IMG/VR virus record: IMGVR_UViG_3300017917_000861
Location: 1 to 32,050 of that record
DNA length: 32,050 bases
Origin: a virus
Direction: 5' to 3' (one strand)
Part shown: positions 8,259 through 15,581 of the stretch, piece after piece
How positions within the stretch are numbered: position 1 is the first letter of the stretch
Layout of the letters: every line of letters begins with the position of its first letter
The notes under the pieces: model-generated
Told to the model about the DNA's origin: nothing
Database searches by the model: none
What the model saw: only the letters and a program-made list of their open reading frames with translations
Position numbers and translations under genes: made by a program

Positions 8259-8548
8259 AAACCTGCGACTGGTGCTCTCAAGAATTTATAGCAAAAGTTT
8301 CATACCAAATTTATTGCTCAATTGAGTGCAGGCAGGAAGCAACTAAAAACAAGATTGCTGAAAGATATCAGATCAACAGAATAAAAAACAGAACAACAAA
8401 AAAAAGAAAGTGTTCTGGTGGTTGTGGAGCGCACATTTCAATTTACAACGATAATGGATTTTGCGCCAAGTGCATGATTAATAAAAGAAAAGTTGATCAA
8501 ATATTAAGAGAACTTAAGGGTCTTTTTGATTATGAGCAAGAAAATTAA
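8255..8548 (+). CDS. Small basic zinc-finger protein
   Basis: This 97-residue protein overlaps the Cas4-like gene by ATGA. Two zinc sites are visible: C4/C7 with C21/C25 (CDWC ... CSIEC), and a second group C53, C57, C69, C72 (CSGGC ... CAKC). A Lys/Arg-rich stretch lies between them (KNRTTKKRK). This is a nucleic-acid-binding design, but no family is certain. The N-terminal part looks like the zinc-ribbon found at the start of some HNH proteins, without the HNH residues. The end overlaps the RuvC-like gene. Confidence 0.7.
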   Translation: MKTCDWCSQEFIAKVSYQIYCSIECRQEATKNKIAERYQINRIKNRTTKKRKCSGGCGAHISIYNDNGFCAKCMINKRKVDQILRELKGLFDYEQEN

Positions 8549-9116
8549 AACGGAAGAAATGCTTCTTCCAAATTCTTTTTGTGCTGTTGATGCTAGCACT
8601 AATAGTCTTGCTTTTGCTTTTTTTAAAAATGGTGAATTAGAAAAATATGGAAAAATAAGATTTTTTGGATCTACAATTTATGATAAATTGGGAGATACGG
8701 TACATAAAACTAAAGCATTATTTAGTGAGTTACCAACAGAAAATATGATTATTGAAAAAACTATTTTTGCAAATAGCGCTCAAGTAGCAGCAAACCTTGC
8801 CCTAAGCCAAGGCGCACTAATCGGAGGTGCAAAGATAGGTGGAGTTCTTAACATCTATGGAGTTGCCCCAATGTCTTGGCAAGCATATGTTGGTACAAGA
8901 CTATTAACAACAGATGAAAAACAAAAAATTAGACAGTCAAATCCTAACAGATCAAACTCTTGGTATAAATCACAAGAGAGAGAGCAGAGAAAACAAAAAA
9001 CAATTTCTACTGTTAATTCTAAATTTGGAATTAAATTAGATGATAACGATATCGCAGATGCATGTGGTATTGGCATCTTTGCTCTTGACAACTGGTATAA
9101 GGTTGTGAGACAATGA
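8532..9116 (+). CDS. RuvC-like Holliday junction resolvase
   Basis: The 194-residue protein has an RNase H fold with four acidic residues in RuvC order: D20 in FCAVDAST, E75 in MIIEKT, and D171 and D174 in DNDIADA near the C-terminus. The segment after E75 (QVAANLALSQGAL) matches the RuvC helix. A basic 35-residue insert (RSNSWYKSQEREQRKQK) precedes the last motif. It should resolve four-way junctions before packaging. The start is uncertain: ATG 8532 lies 11 bases after AAGGG, while an in-frame TTG at 8526 lies five bases after it. Confidence 0.85.
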   Translation: MSKKIKTEEMLLPNSFCAVDASTNSLAFAFFKNGELEKYGKIRFFGSTIYDKLGDTVHKTKALFSELPTENMIIEKTIFANSAQVAANLALSQGALIGGAKIGGVLNIYGVAPMSWQAYVGTRLLTTDEKQKIRQSNPNRSNSWYKSQEREQRKQKTISTVNSKFGIKLDDNDIADACGIGIFALDNWYKVVRQ

Positions 9117-9262
9117 GGTCTAAGGGTTTACATCTTAATGAATCTTTTATGAGAAAAAGATACGTTATGGAAAAGCGTACTCCAGAGCAAATTGCTCAAG
9201 AGTGCGGGGTAAGCGTACAAATAATATATCGTCAACTAAAAAAGTTTGGTTTGAAGAGGTAA
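9113..9262 (+). CDS. Small helix-turn-helix protein (49 aa)
   Basis: ATG 9113 overlaps the stop of the RuvC-like gene (ATGA), and the frame ends at TAA 9260-9262, two bases before the next ATG. The 49-residue basic product has a helix-turn-helix like those of resolvases and Sigma70 region 4 (TPEQIAQECGVSVQIIYRQL, residues 24-43), preceded by a basic leader. It fills the gap exactly. It is probably a DNA-binding protein, and it is a candidate binder for one of the palindromes at phage promoters. Confidence 0.72.
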   Translation: MRSKGLHLNESFMRKRYVMEKRTPEQIAQECGVSVQIIYRQLKKFGLKR

Positions 9263-9264
9263 TT

Positions 9265-9504
9265 ATGAACGATATGGTTAATCATCCAAAGCACTATACA
9301 AGCGACCCATCTGGTGTTGAATGTATAGAGATTGTTCGCCATAGGAATTATAATATTGGCAATGCTATTAAGTACCTATGGCGTGCAGGACTCAAGAATG
9401 AAGATAAGCACACTGAAGATCTTAGAAAAGCAATATTTTATATTCAAGACGAAATTAATCGAATTGAAGGGAAGTACAGTGCCCCGTCGCAAACCAGTTA
9501 TTAG
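9265..9504 (+). CDS. DUF3310-family protein
   Basis: The 79-residue protein has the DUF3310 signature: HPKHYT at 8-13, VECIEI, NIGNAIKYLWRAG (about 31-43) and a final helix EDLRKAIFYIQDEI. The family is very common in phages and is often called a nucleotide kinase-related protein, with no proven activity. The start is ATG 9265, with AAGAGG upstream. An upstream GTG at 9202 would lie inside the preceding small gene and is not supported. It overlaps the next gene by 26 bases. Confidence 0.85.
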   Translation: MNDMVNHPKHYTSDPSGVECIEIVRHRNYNIGNAIKYLWRAGLKNEDKHTEDLRKAIFYIQDEINRIEGKYSAPSQTSY

Positions 9505-9772
9505 TCCAAATGCTCATCTATATCATCGTGTGCCAAGTTACACAATGCCAGATGGCAGAATCATTGAAAAAGATGAGATAATTAAGATTAAGGGAGAGCA
9601 TGGTGGAAAGTTCAAATTTCTTGAACATGTTACGAGAACAGACACTGGCGTTGAGTGGATTGATTGTTTTGAGTTGCGTGGGGGCGTACTCTGTGGCTGG
9701 AGATCGTTTTATCCAGATCGCATCAAGCCTCTGCCCAAGAACACAAGAAAGCGCAGGAAGAGGGTAGTCTAA
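9479..9772 (+). CDS. Hypothetical basic protein, possible SH3-like fold
   Basis: The best start is GTG 9479, with AAGGGA seven to eight bases upstream, inside the end of the DUF3310 gene. Longer versions of this frame from 9332 have no ribosome binding site and lie over DUF3310. The 97-residue product begins MPRRKPVISPNAH, has a strand-rich centre (IIKIKGEHGGKFKF, VEWIDCFELRGG) and a very basic tail (KNTRKRRKRVV). The charge suggests nucleic-acid binding. I recognise no family with confidence. Confidence 0.75.
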   Translation: MPRRKPVISPNAHLYHRVPSYTMPDGRIIEKDEIIKIKGEHGGKFKFLEHVTRTDTGVEWIDCFELRGGVLCGWRSFYPDRIKPLPKNTRKRRKRVV

Positions 9773-10114
9773 TTGGCTCAAGACAAACTTAGTAGGTTTG
9801 TCCAACCTTCCTTGTTTAATATTGAAAAAAACAAGAAGGAAAAGCCAAAAAAGCGTACACAGCAGAGCAAAAAAGAAATACAAGAAATGCTTGGTAAAAT
9901 AAAAGAAGAAAGTGGATGCGCAGACTGCAATCAAAAATATCCATTTTATGTTATGGATTTTGATCATGTATATGGTAAAAAAGTTTCGAATATAGGACAA
10001 ATGCTAGATTATTTTAGCGTAGAAGATATACTAAAAGAAGTAGCAAAATGCGATATTGTTTGTTCCAACTGCCATAGAAAAAGAACTTATTTAAGAAAAC
10101 ATTCTGCTAGTTAA
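9773..10114 (+). CDS. HNH endonuclease
   Basis: This 113-residue protein has the zinc-HNH layout: C49-C52 in CADC, the central FDHVYG motif at 62-67 and C97-xx-C100-H101 in CSNCHRKRTYL. The N-terminal 45 residues are basic and disordered-looking (KNKKEKPKKRTQQSKK). It starts at TTG 9773, seven bases after AGAGGG. It may be a free-standing homing nuclease or a packaging-linked nick-maker. It is related in layout to the HNH protein at 22438-22863 but differs in sequence. Confidence 0.82.
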   Translation: MAQDKLSRFVQPSLFNIEKNKKEKPKKRTQQSKKEIQEMLGKIKEESGCADCNQKYPFYVMDFDHVYGKKVSNIGQMLDYFSVEDILKEVAKCDIVCSNCHRKRTYLRKHSAS

Positions 10115-10146
10115 TGTGAGATAGCACACAATAAAAAATACTGATT

Positions 10147-10174
10147 TTGCTACCTAGTTATGGTACTCTAGAAT
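10147..10174 (+). promoter_or_regulatory. Promoter candidate for the lysozyme-like gene
   Basis: TTGCTA (10147-10152) and TAGAAT (10169-10174) are spaced by 16 bases in the gap after the HNH gene. A strong ribosome binding site, AAGGAGG, follows at 10189-10195. The overlapping AATAAT at 10172-10177 is an alternative -10. Confidence 0.45.
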
Positions 10175-10201
10175 AATGTTGCCGCCGCAAGGAGGAAACA
10201 G

Positions 10202-10738
10202 ATGATAACGAAACTGCTAGGAGGTGTGTTAATGGTAACGGTATTGGTGACACTAAGTTCATCTAACGCTATTGCTAACACTTCCACCGAACAGGTGTAT
10301 GCTAAGTCTGCACCGATTGCGACGGAGGCTTTGATAAAGCCTGTCGTAGAAATTACAAAGGCTGAAACAAAGCCAAAGGCCTGCAAAAACTGGCTCGTTC
10401 ATGAACTGAAGGAGGCAGGATTTAAGGGCAAGGGATTGCGAATCGCTTGGGCAATTGCCATGCGAGAGAGTGGAGGAAGGGCAAACGCGATTTCTTCCAC
10501 TGGAGACTATGGAGTCTTTCAATTCAATCGCGCAGCGTGGAGCAAGCAACCTTGGTGGAATACCAAGAAGATGCTTACACGCGACTACAACATCATGGTT
10601 GCATATAGAATTTCGCAACATGGAAAAACCTTCTATCCTTGGGACATTGACGGCAAGGGTAGACATAAGGCAGAATATACGTCAAAAGCAGTTTATGCAA
10701 AATATAAGTCATGGTATAACAAGTATCCATGTAAGTAG
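10202..10738 (+). CDS. Secreted lysozyme-like / transglycosylase-fold protein
   Basis: The 178-residue protein starts with a signal peptide (MITK, then a hydrophobic stretch to about 25, cleavage near AIA/NT). A lysozyme-like domain from about 62 follows, with the catalytic glutamate E89 in MRESGGR and GDYGVFQFN further on. The pattern matches the soluble lytic transglycosylase / resuscitation-promoting-factor fold common in actinobacteria. C61 and C177 could form a disulfide outside the cell. It probably degrades peptidoglycan during lysis or lets neighbouring genes act on the wall. ATG 10202 has AAGGAGG; the ATG at 10232 is less well placed. Confidence 0.8.
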   Translation: MITKLLGGVLMVTVLVTLSSSNAIANTSTEQVYAKSAPIATEALIKPVVEITKAETKPKACKNWLVHELKEAGFKGKGLRIAWAIAMRESGGRANAISSTGDYGVFQFNRAAWSKQPWWNTKKMLTRDYNIMVAYRISQHGKTFYPWDIDGKGRHKAEYTSKAVYAKYKSWYNKYPCK

Positions 10739-10743
10739 CAGTT

Positions 10744-10793
10744 AGCAGGGTAGGAAACCTAATTAATTAAGGTGGCAACATTCCTACCCTGCT
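10744..10793 (+). terminator. 13-bp perfect stem-loop after the lysozyme-like gene
   Basis: AGCAGGGTAGGAA (10744-10756) and TTCCTACCCTGCT (10781-10793) form a 13-bp perfect stem. The 24-base loop contains its own ACCT/AGGT mini-stem around AATTAATTA. No T-run follows, so termination would be atypical; an RNase III site or an mRNA 3' stabiliser fits as well. The extended -10 of the terminase operon starts three bases after the stem. Confidence 0.6.
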
Positions 10794-10795
10794 GC

Positions 10796-10804
10796 TGCTA
10801 TAAT
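10796..10804 (+). promoter_or_regulatory. Extended -10 promoter of the terminase genes
   Basis: TGCTATAAT (10796-10804) is an extended -10, with no good -35. Transcription would start near 10811 and leave about 15 bases with AAAGGA before ATG 10826. A start here also rules out the upstream TTG at 10772 for the small terminase. Confidence 0.55.
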
Positions 10805-10825
10805 TGTTACCTACAAAGGAATTCC

Positions 10826-11353
10826 ATGAGTGAAATTGACATTATTCAGCACATAGAGGAAGTTAATTCTGTTGCAGCAGAATATATAAAAGGTAAAGAT
10901 GCTTCTGCAATATCAAAAGAATTAGACATTCCTAGAAATCGTGTGTTGAGTCTTCTCAATGAATGGCGAGAAATGATCGCCAACAACGAGGCAGTAAGAA
11001 TTCGTGCTAGGGAAGCCTTGGCTGGTGCTGACCAACACTACAATCATCTTATTAGACAAGCATATGAAGTAATTGAAGATGCTACAACAACTGCTAACCT
11101 TAGTGCAAAAACAGCGGCAATCAAACTTGTCATGGATATTGAAAGCAAACGCATTGATATGCTTCAAAAGGCTGGTTTGCTAGAGAATAAAGAATTAGCA
11201 GATCAACTCCTTGAACAGGAAAGAAAGCAAGAGGTTCTAATTAAAATTTTGCGTGAGGTATCTGGAGAATGCCCCAAGTGCCGAAATGAAGTTGCTCGCA
11301 GACTCGCAGAAATTTCGGGGCAATCAGAGGTGATTACTGTTGAACACTCTTAA
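10826..11353 (+). CDS. terS: Terminase small subunit
   Basis: From ATG 10826 (AAAGGA five bases upstream) the product is 175 residues. It has an N-terminal helix-turn-helix (ASAISKELDIPRNRVLSLL, about 26-44), a long helical middle that should mediate oligomerisation, and a C-terminal C-x2-C (ECPKC). Direct overlap with the large terminase gene is the strongest support. It should recognise the phage packaging site and pass DNA to the large subunit. The gene begins shortly after its own promoter. Confidence 0.8.
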   Translation: MSEIDIIQHIEEVNSVAAEYIKGKDASAISKELDIPRNRVLSLLNEWREMIANNEAVRIRAREALAGADQHYNHLIRQAYEVIEDATTTANLSAKTAAIKLVMDIESKRIDMLQKAGLLENKELADQLLEQERKQEVLIKILREVSGECPKCRNEVARRLAEISGQSEVITVEHS

Positions 11354-13127
11354 TTTTGATGATTTTTTTGATGCACTAGACGATGATCCTTTTGAAGAGC
11401 AGCCAGTAGATCTAGATACATTTCTTCATAACGAAAATTATTTAAACCAACCAGAACTATCAGAGATCCAAAGGGATCTCGTTGAGGCAATGAGTCAGAT
11501 ATATAAAGAAGAAGATTTAATAAGGCTGATGGGTGACGAGGGTGGAAAAAGACATTACAAGAAATATACAAAGGCAGAGGTTATTCTACAACTTGGCAAG
11601 GGAAGTGGAAAGGACCATACATCAACCATTGGCTGTGCCTACTTAGTATATAAACTACTTTGTCTGAAAGATCCTGCAAAATACTTTGGCAAGCCTCCTG
11701 GAGATTCTATAGACATTATAAATATTGCTATAAACGCAGAACAGGCAAAGAACGTATTCTTTAAAAACTTTAAAAACAAGATCGAAAGATCTCCTTGGTT
11801 TGCTGGAAGGTATGACTCAAAGGTTAACAGCGTAGAGTTTGATAAGGCTATTACAGTCTACTCTGGACACTCTGAGAGAGAAAGCCATGAGGGACTAAAT
11901 CTTATACTCGCTATCCTTGACGAGATCTCTGGCTTTGCTCAAGAGTCATCTAGTGGTAATGAGAATGCAAAAACTGGCGATGCCATTTATAAAGCCTTCC
12001 GTGCATCAGTAGACTCACGATTTCCAGATTATGGAAAGGTTGTTCTTCTTTCGTTCCCCCGCTACCCAGGAGACTTTATTTCAAAAAGATATGATGAAGT
12101 AGTTGCAGAAAAAGAGGTAGAGTTAAGAAAGCATACATTCATAATTAATGAAGACTTGCCACATGATAATCCAGAAAACCAGTTTGAGATTGAGTGGGAA
12201 GAGGACCACATACTCGCATATAAATATCCAGGAATCTATGCGATTAAAAGACCAACTTGGGAAGCAAATCCCACTCGCAAAATCGATGATTTTAAGATCG
12301 CCTTTTTATCTGATTATGCAGATGCTATGCAAAGATTTGCTTGCGTTCCTTCTTTTGTATCAGATGCATTCTTCAAGCAAAAGCAAAAGTTAGAACAAGC
12401 AATGTGTTTGCATAATCCAATAGATTCATTTAAGAGAATAGAGGCATCATTTGAACCAAAAGAGGGTGTTAAATATTTCCTTCACGCAGACTTAGCACAA
12501 AAGCATGACAAATGCGCAATAGCAATTTCTCATGTAGATAAATGGGTACAGATACGAACCTTTAACGATCATAAACAAATTCATCCTTTTGTAATCGTTG
12601 ATGCAATTGTCTGGTGGGAACCAAAAAGAGAAGGACCAGTTAATCTTTCAGAAGTAAAAAACTGGATTATAGATTTTAGAAGGCAAGGATTCCCAATTGG
12701 CCTAGTTACATTCGACAGATGGCAATCATTTGATATTCAACAAGAATTAAAGTCAGTAGGTATTAAAACTGATACTCTTTCTGTAGGTAAAAAACACTAT
12801 GAAGACTTGGCTATGCTTATATATGAGGATCGTGTTTTAATGCCACATAACGATATTCTTTTAGAAGAGATGAGTCAGTTAAGAATTGTTTCCGATAAAA
12901 AGGTTGATCACCCAAGAAAGGGAAGTAAGGACTTGTCTGATGCTGTAACTGGAGCAGTATACAATGCAATAGCGCATACTCCAAAGAATCTTAACCAAGA
13001 GGTATCAGTTCATTCTTGGAAATCAATAAGCAAGAAACAGGAAAAAGAAGAAATAGACAATCTTATTGTTCCACCAAAACCACCTGAAGAAGTTAGGCAA
13101 TTTCTTTCAAATATGGGCTTTATGTAG
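11340..13127 (+). CDS. terL: Terminase large subunit
   Basis: The 595-residue packaging motor has a Walker A variant GKGSGKD (86-92) and Walker B LILAILDE (D194, E195), followed by SGFAQESSSG as the coupling region. An RNase H-like nuclease domain follows, with D384 in FLHADLAQ, D459 in VTFDRWQS and D534 in DLSDAVTGA. Translation begins at TTG 11340, with AGGTGA six bases upstream inside terS. The stop at 13125-13127 abuts the -35 of the next promoter. The usual next gene, portal, does not follow here, so the head genes must lie elsewhere in the genome. Confidence 0.95.
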   Translation: MNTLNFDDFFDALDDDPFEEQPVDLDTFLHNENYLNQPELSEIQRDLVEAMSQIYKEEDLIRLMGDEGGKRHYKKYTKAEVILQLGKGSGKDHTSTIGCAYLVYKLLCLKDPAKYFGKPPGDSIDIINIAINAEQAKNVFFKNFKNKIERSPWFAGRYDSKVNSVEFDKAITVYSGHSERESHEGLNLILAILDEISGFAQESSSGNENAKTGDAIYKAFRASVDSRFPDYGKVVLLSFPRYPGDFISKRYDEVVAEKEVELRKHTFIINEDLPHDNPENQFEIEWEEDHILAYKYPGIYAIKRPTWEANPTRKIDDFKIAFLSDYADAMQRFACVPSFVSDAFFKQKQKLEQAMCLHNPIDSFKRIEASFEPKEGVKYFLHADLAQKHDKCAIAISHVDKWVQIRTFNDHKQIHPFVIVDAIVWWEPKREGPVNLSEVKNWIIDFRRQGFPIGLVTFDRWQSFDIQQELKSVGIKTDTLSVGKKHYEDLAMLIYEDRVLMPHNDILLEEMSQLRIVSDKKVDHPRKGSKDLSDAVTGAVYNAIAHTPKNLNQEVSVHSWKSISKKQEKEEIDNLIVPPKPPEEVRQFLSNMGFM

Positions 13128-13156
13128 TTGACACCGCTAAAAGTTTGGAGTAAAAT
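13128..13156 (+). promoter_or_regulatory. Consensus promoter directly after terL
   Basis: TTGACA (13128-13133) and TAAAAT (13151-13156) are spaced by 17 bases. The -35 starts at the base after the terL stop codon. The next ATG, at 13163, is six bases after the -10, at the expected transcription start, so the mRNA should be leaderless. Confidence 0.75.
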
Positions 13157-13162
13157 TTAGCC

Positions 13163-13324
13163 ATGACAGCATTTATTATTGTATGTATCGCACTATTCAT
13201 TATTTCCATTGTTAGCAATGGATTATTTATTTTAAATAATAATACAGAGTTCAAGGCTGGCGCACTTATTGGGATAATCGTATTTAGCGGAATGACCGCT
13301 TGGGCACTATCTCTCTTGTTTTAA
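13163..13324 (+). CDS. Two-helix small membrane protein, holin candidate
   Basis: This short frame codes 53 residues with two membrane helices (about 4-24 and 32-53) joined by a loop NNNTEFK. It has no ribosome binding site and starts at the predicted transcription start of a consensus promoter. The size, topology and closeness to the endolysin gene suggest a class II-like holin. Small phage membrane proteins of other roles look the same, so this is inference. The reading frame ends six bases before tRNA-Ile. Confidence 0.65.
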   Translation: MTAFIIVCIALFIISIVSNGLFILNNNTEFKAGALIGIIVFSGMTAWALSLLF

Positions 13325-13330
13325 CTATAC

Positions 13331-13405
13331 GCGGCGGTAGCCTAGTCTGGTTTTGGCACCAGTCTTATAAACTGGGAATCGTGGGTTCAAATCCCACCCG
13401 CCGTA
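13331..13405 (+). tRNA. tRNA-Ile (anticodon TAT)
   Basis: The cloverleaf has acceptor GCGGCGG with CCGCCGT (one G-T pair), anticodon stem CCAGT/ACTGG with loop CTTATAA giving TAT at 13366-13368, and T arm GTGGG-TTCAAAT-CCCAC. The discriminator is A, and CCA is not encoded. It reads AUA directly. Bacteria usually decode AUA with a lysidine-modified CAT anticodon, so the phage supplies a different solution for its AUA-rich genes. Confidence 0.9.
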
Positions 13406-13414
13406 CAAACTAAG

Positions 13415-13423
13415 TGGTATAAT
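13415..13423 (+). promoter_or_regulatory. Extended -10 promoter, leaderless start downstream
   Basis: TGGTATAAT (13415-13423) lies ten bases after tRNA-Ile. ATG 13430 is six bases beyond it. No -35 is apparent in the tRNA sequence upstream. Confidence 0.6.
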
Positions 13424-13429
13424 TTTATT

Positions 13430-13558
13430 ATGGAAAATATTGTTGAGCCAGAAGTTACTCCAATTAATAATGAGGGCACAGAGATAATCGTCACAGGAGT
13501 TGGCGCAGAAGATTATACTGTTGCAGATGAAAGTGAAATAGATTGGAGCAAACTATAA
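13430..13558 (+). CDS. Small acidic protein (42 aa)
   Basis: ATG 13430 lies six bases after TATAAT and has no ribosome binding site. The frame ends at TAA 13556-13558, which overlaps the endolysin ATG. The 42-residue product is acidic (MENIVEPEVTPINN ... ESEIDWSKL) and lacks known motifs. It may mainly bring ribosomes to the endolysin gene by coupling, since the endolysin ATG has only weak Shine-Dalgarno sequence. It may also be a small structural or regulatory protein. Confidence 0.62.
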   Translation: MENIVEPEVTPINNEGTEIIVTGVGAEDYTVADESEIDWSKL

Positions 13559-14292
13559 TGCCAAGCCCAAAACTATGTGCCGCAGGAATAACACTAAGAG
13601 ATCAGGTAAATAAGAGATGGCCTGACAGAGATAAGGCCAGCGATGGTTGGATTGGTGATGCTGCTCATGCAGCAAGAGATGGTTGGGGAACAAATGGTCG
13701 TGGCTCATATCATAATCCAGACCCTAATGGCATTGTTCACGCTATCGATTTAGATGAAGACTTTTTTGGAAAAGGTAAGGGTGGACAAAAGGCCGCAATG
13801 GAATTTGCTCAGCAATTGGCAACCTACTGTCGTGAAGGAAAAGATGGTGGAAGAATTGCTCACATTGTTTATGAAGACAAGGTAGCATCAGGAACTGCCC
13901 AAAATTGGCATTTCCGTGGATCAGGATATGGTCACACTCATCACATACATATTAGTTTTACAAATAGAGCAGATAACGATGGAAGCAAGTTTATGCTTCC
14001 AATTTTTGAAACAGGCAACAATAATCCAAAGCCGCCTGCTCCAAAGCCACAAAATAAGATTCCAGCATATCCAGGAAGATCTAAATTAGTTTTCAGACAA
14101 AGAAGCGAAGATGTAAGAGAAATGCAAAAGCAACTTATTAAAAGAGGATTCGCTATTCCAAACGGACCAACTGGATTTTATGGAGATCAAACAGTTTCAG
14201 CAGTAAAAAAGTTTTATGCAAGCATCGGAAAGAAAAAAGATGGAAAAACATTAGATCCAGCAGCATGGAATCAGTTATGGAGTGGTAAATAA
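13558..14292 (+). CDS. Endolysin: M15-like peptidase plus peptidoglycan-binding domain
   Basis: From ATG 13558 the product is 244 residues without a signal peptide. The N-terminal domain has zinc-peptidase residues of the M15 (D-Ala-D-Ala carboxypeptidase/VanY-like) type: H61 and D64 in VHAIDLD and H129/H131 in HTHHIHIS. A proline-rich linker (PKPPAPKPQ) leads to a peptidoglycan-binding domain at about 175-244 (DVREMQKQLIKRGF, TGFYGDQTVSAVKKF). It should cut stem-peptide cross-links at lysis. Without a secretion signal it needs a holin; the membrane protein at 13163 is the nearest candidate. The upstream in-frame TTG 13543 lies inside the previous gene. Confidence 0.88.
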   Translation: MPSPKLCAAGITLRDQVNKRWPDRDKASDGWIGDAAHAARDGWGTNGRGSYHNPDPNGIVHAIDLDEDFFGKGKGGQKAAMEFAQQLATYCREGKDGGRIAHIVYEDKVASGTAQNWHFRGSGYGHTHHIHISFTNRADNDGSKFMLPIFETGNNNPKPPAPKPQNKIPAYPGRSKLVFRQRSEDVREMQKQLIKRGFAIPNGPTGFYGDQTVSAVKKFYASIGKKKDGKTLDPAAWNQLWSGK

Positions 14293-15185
14293 TGCCATGG
14301 CAAATTAGACAAGGAACCGACCAGTGCTCTGGGTATGGAGTCTTTAAAGAAGGAACAAATGAACTTGAGGGCTGCCACACAACAAGAGAGGCAGCAGAGA
14401 GCCAAATGGCTGCACTATATGCATCAGAACCAAGTGCAGCAAAGGCAATAACTAATGAGTTTGAAAAGTATCGCGGAGATTTATATGCGAGATTAACGCA
14501 AGAAGAAAAGGCTTTTCATGATGCACTTTTAAGAATTGCAGAAGAATATGGTCCATTTGATCAAGGAACATCAAGCATCTGGGTTGGTTATGTTGAGGGA
14601 GAAGAAAATGAAAATGCAGAAATTGGTGTAATGTGTGCCAACTGTTCTTTTTTCAATCCACAAAATCAAGCCTGCGCACTTCTTTCTTATAAGGTGCAGC
14701 CCACAGCATTATGCCGACTTGCTGCAATTCCAGATGGATATGTTATTCCAAAGGTCGAAGAAGAAGAGGAAGAAGAGGAAGAGTCTTCTGAAGAAATGAT
14801 GGAAGATTCTCTAAAGCAGTATGGAGGATGTGGCTGCCCAACTTGTAAGGCTCTAAATATTGCATGTGAGGATTGTCCAGTATGCGCCCTTAGAATGGGG
14901 AAGGCAGAAGGAATTAGAGTTGGACAAATGGTTTCTTGGAACTCTAGCGGGGGAAGAGCAGAGGGAAGAGTAAGAAGAGTTATTAGAGATGGATCATATA
15001 ATGTTCCAGATTCTGATTTTACAATTAATGGAACTCAAGATAATCCAGCAGTTGTAATTGAGGTCTATCGTGACGGTAAACCAACAGGAAGAATGGTTGG
15101 ACATAGAATGAATACTCTATCTGCAAAGAAGAATACTTGGTCTGGAATGTTTGATCCAAGGCTTGGATTGATGAAGCGTGGCTGA
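14292..15185 (+). CDS. Multidomain phage protein with C-terminal HVA1/Tudor-like domain
   Basis: The 297-residue protein has three parts. Residues 1-45 (CSGYGVFKEGTNELEGCH, QMAALYASE) resemble a short module often attached to phage prohead proteases. Residues 100-155 hold a Cys-containing module (CANCSFF, CALLS, ALCRL). A Glu-rich run follows (residues 156-172), then a Cys-rich segment (CGCPTC, CEDCPVC). The C-terminus (about 207-275, GQMVSWNSSGGRAEGRVRRV ... RMVGHRMNTLS) matches the HVA1/DUF2945 Tudor-like family. The role is unknown. It overlaps the endolysin by one base and the next gene by eight. Confidence 0.75.
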   Translation: MPWQIRQGTDQCSGYGVFKEGTNELEGCHTTREAAESQMAALYASEPSAAKAITNEFEKYRGDLYARLTQEEKAFHDALLRIAEEYGPFDQGTSSIWVGYVEGEENENAEIGVMCANCSFFNPQNQACALLSYKVQPTALCRLAAIPDGYVIPKVEEEEEEEEESSEEMMEDSLKQYGGCGCPTCKALNIACEDCPVCALRMGKAEGIRVGQMVSWNSSGGRAEGRVRRVIRDGSYNVPDSDFTINGTQDNPAVVIEVYRDGKPTGRMVGHRMNTLSAKKNTWSGMFDPRLGLMKRG

Positions 15186-15555
15186 AACATATCGTCCGAC
15201 CGCTGGCATGAGGGCGGCTGCTCGTCGTGCCATAAAATGGAAAGAAGAGGGAAAGGCCACTGGTGCTGGCACTCCAGTAGGATGGACTAGGGCTAGACAG
15301 TTGGTAAATGGTGAAGCGCTTTCTCTAGATACTGTAAAAAGAATGTACTCTTTCTTTTCTCGTCACGAAGTAGACAAAAAGGGAAAAGACTTCTATAATA
15401 CTTCTAATCCATCTAATGGACGTATTATGTGGGACGCATGGGGTGGAGATGCAGGATTTTCTTGGTCAAGAAGAATTGTTGAAAGAGAGAATGCAAAAAA
15501 AGTTTGGCAAGGTTCAGCATTTTATATAAATGTTGACAAACGTCATAACTCCTGA
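15178..15555 (+). CDS. Conserved phage head-module-type domain protein
   Basis: This 125-residue protein starts at GTG 15178. It contains a pattern I know from C-terminal parts of actinophage head or protease proteins: GMRAAARRAIKWKEEG, WTRARQL, LSLDTVKRMYSFFSRHEVDK and WDAWGGDAGFSW. Here it stands alone. The exact function is not known; a DNA- or protein-binding helical domain is likely. It follows the Tudor-like protein by an overlap, and its 3' end carries the -35 element of the next promoter. Confidence 0.72.
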   Translation: MAETYRPTAGMRAAARRAIKWKEEGKATGAGTPVGWTRARQLVNGEALSLDTVKRMYSFFSRHEVDKKGKDFYNTSNPSNGRIMWDAWGGDAGFSWSRRIVERENAKKVWQGSAFYINVDKRHNS

Positions 15556-15561
15556 TAAAAT
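15533..15561 (+). promoter_or_regulatory. Consensus promoter
   Basis: TTGACA (15533-15538) and TGATAAAAT (-10 TAAAAT at 15556-15561) are spaced by 17 bases; the -35 lies inside the previous gene. A leader with AAGGAG (15568-15573) precedes GTG 15582, so this promoter feeds a leadered mRNA. Confidence 0.75.
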
Positions 15562-15581
15562 CTACATAAGGAGTTGGTAGT

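Noticed and set aside
10772-10825. Upstream TTG extension of the small terminase
   Set aside because: The extension crosses the stem-loop and promoter and would start before the expected transcript start. ATG 10826 has a good ribosome binding site.
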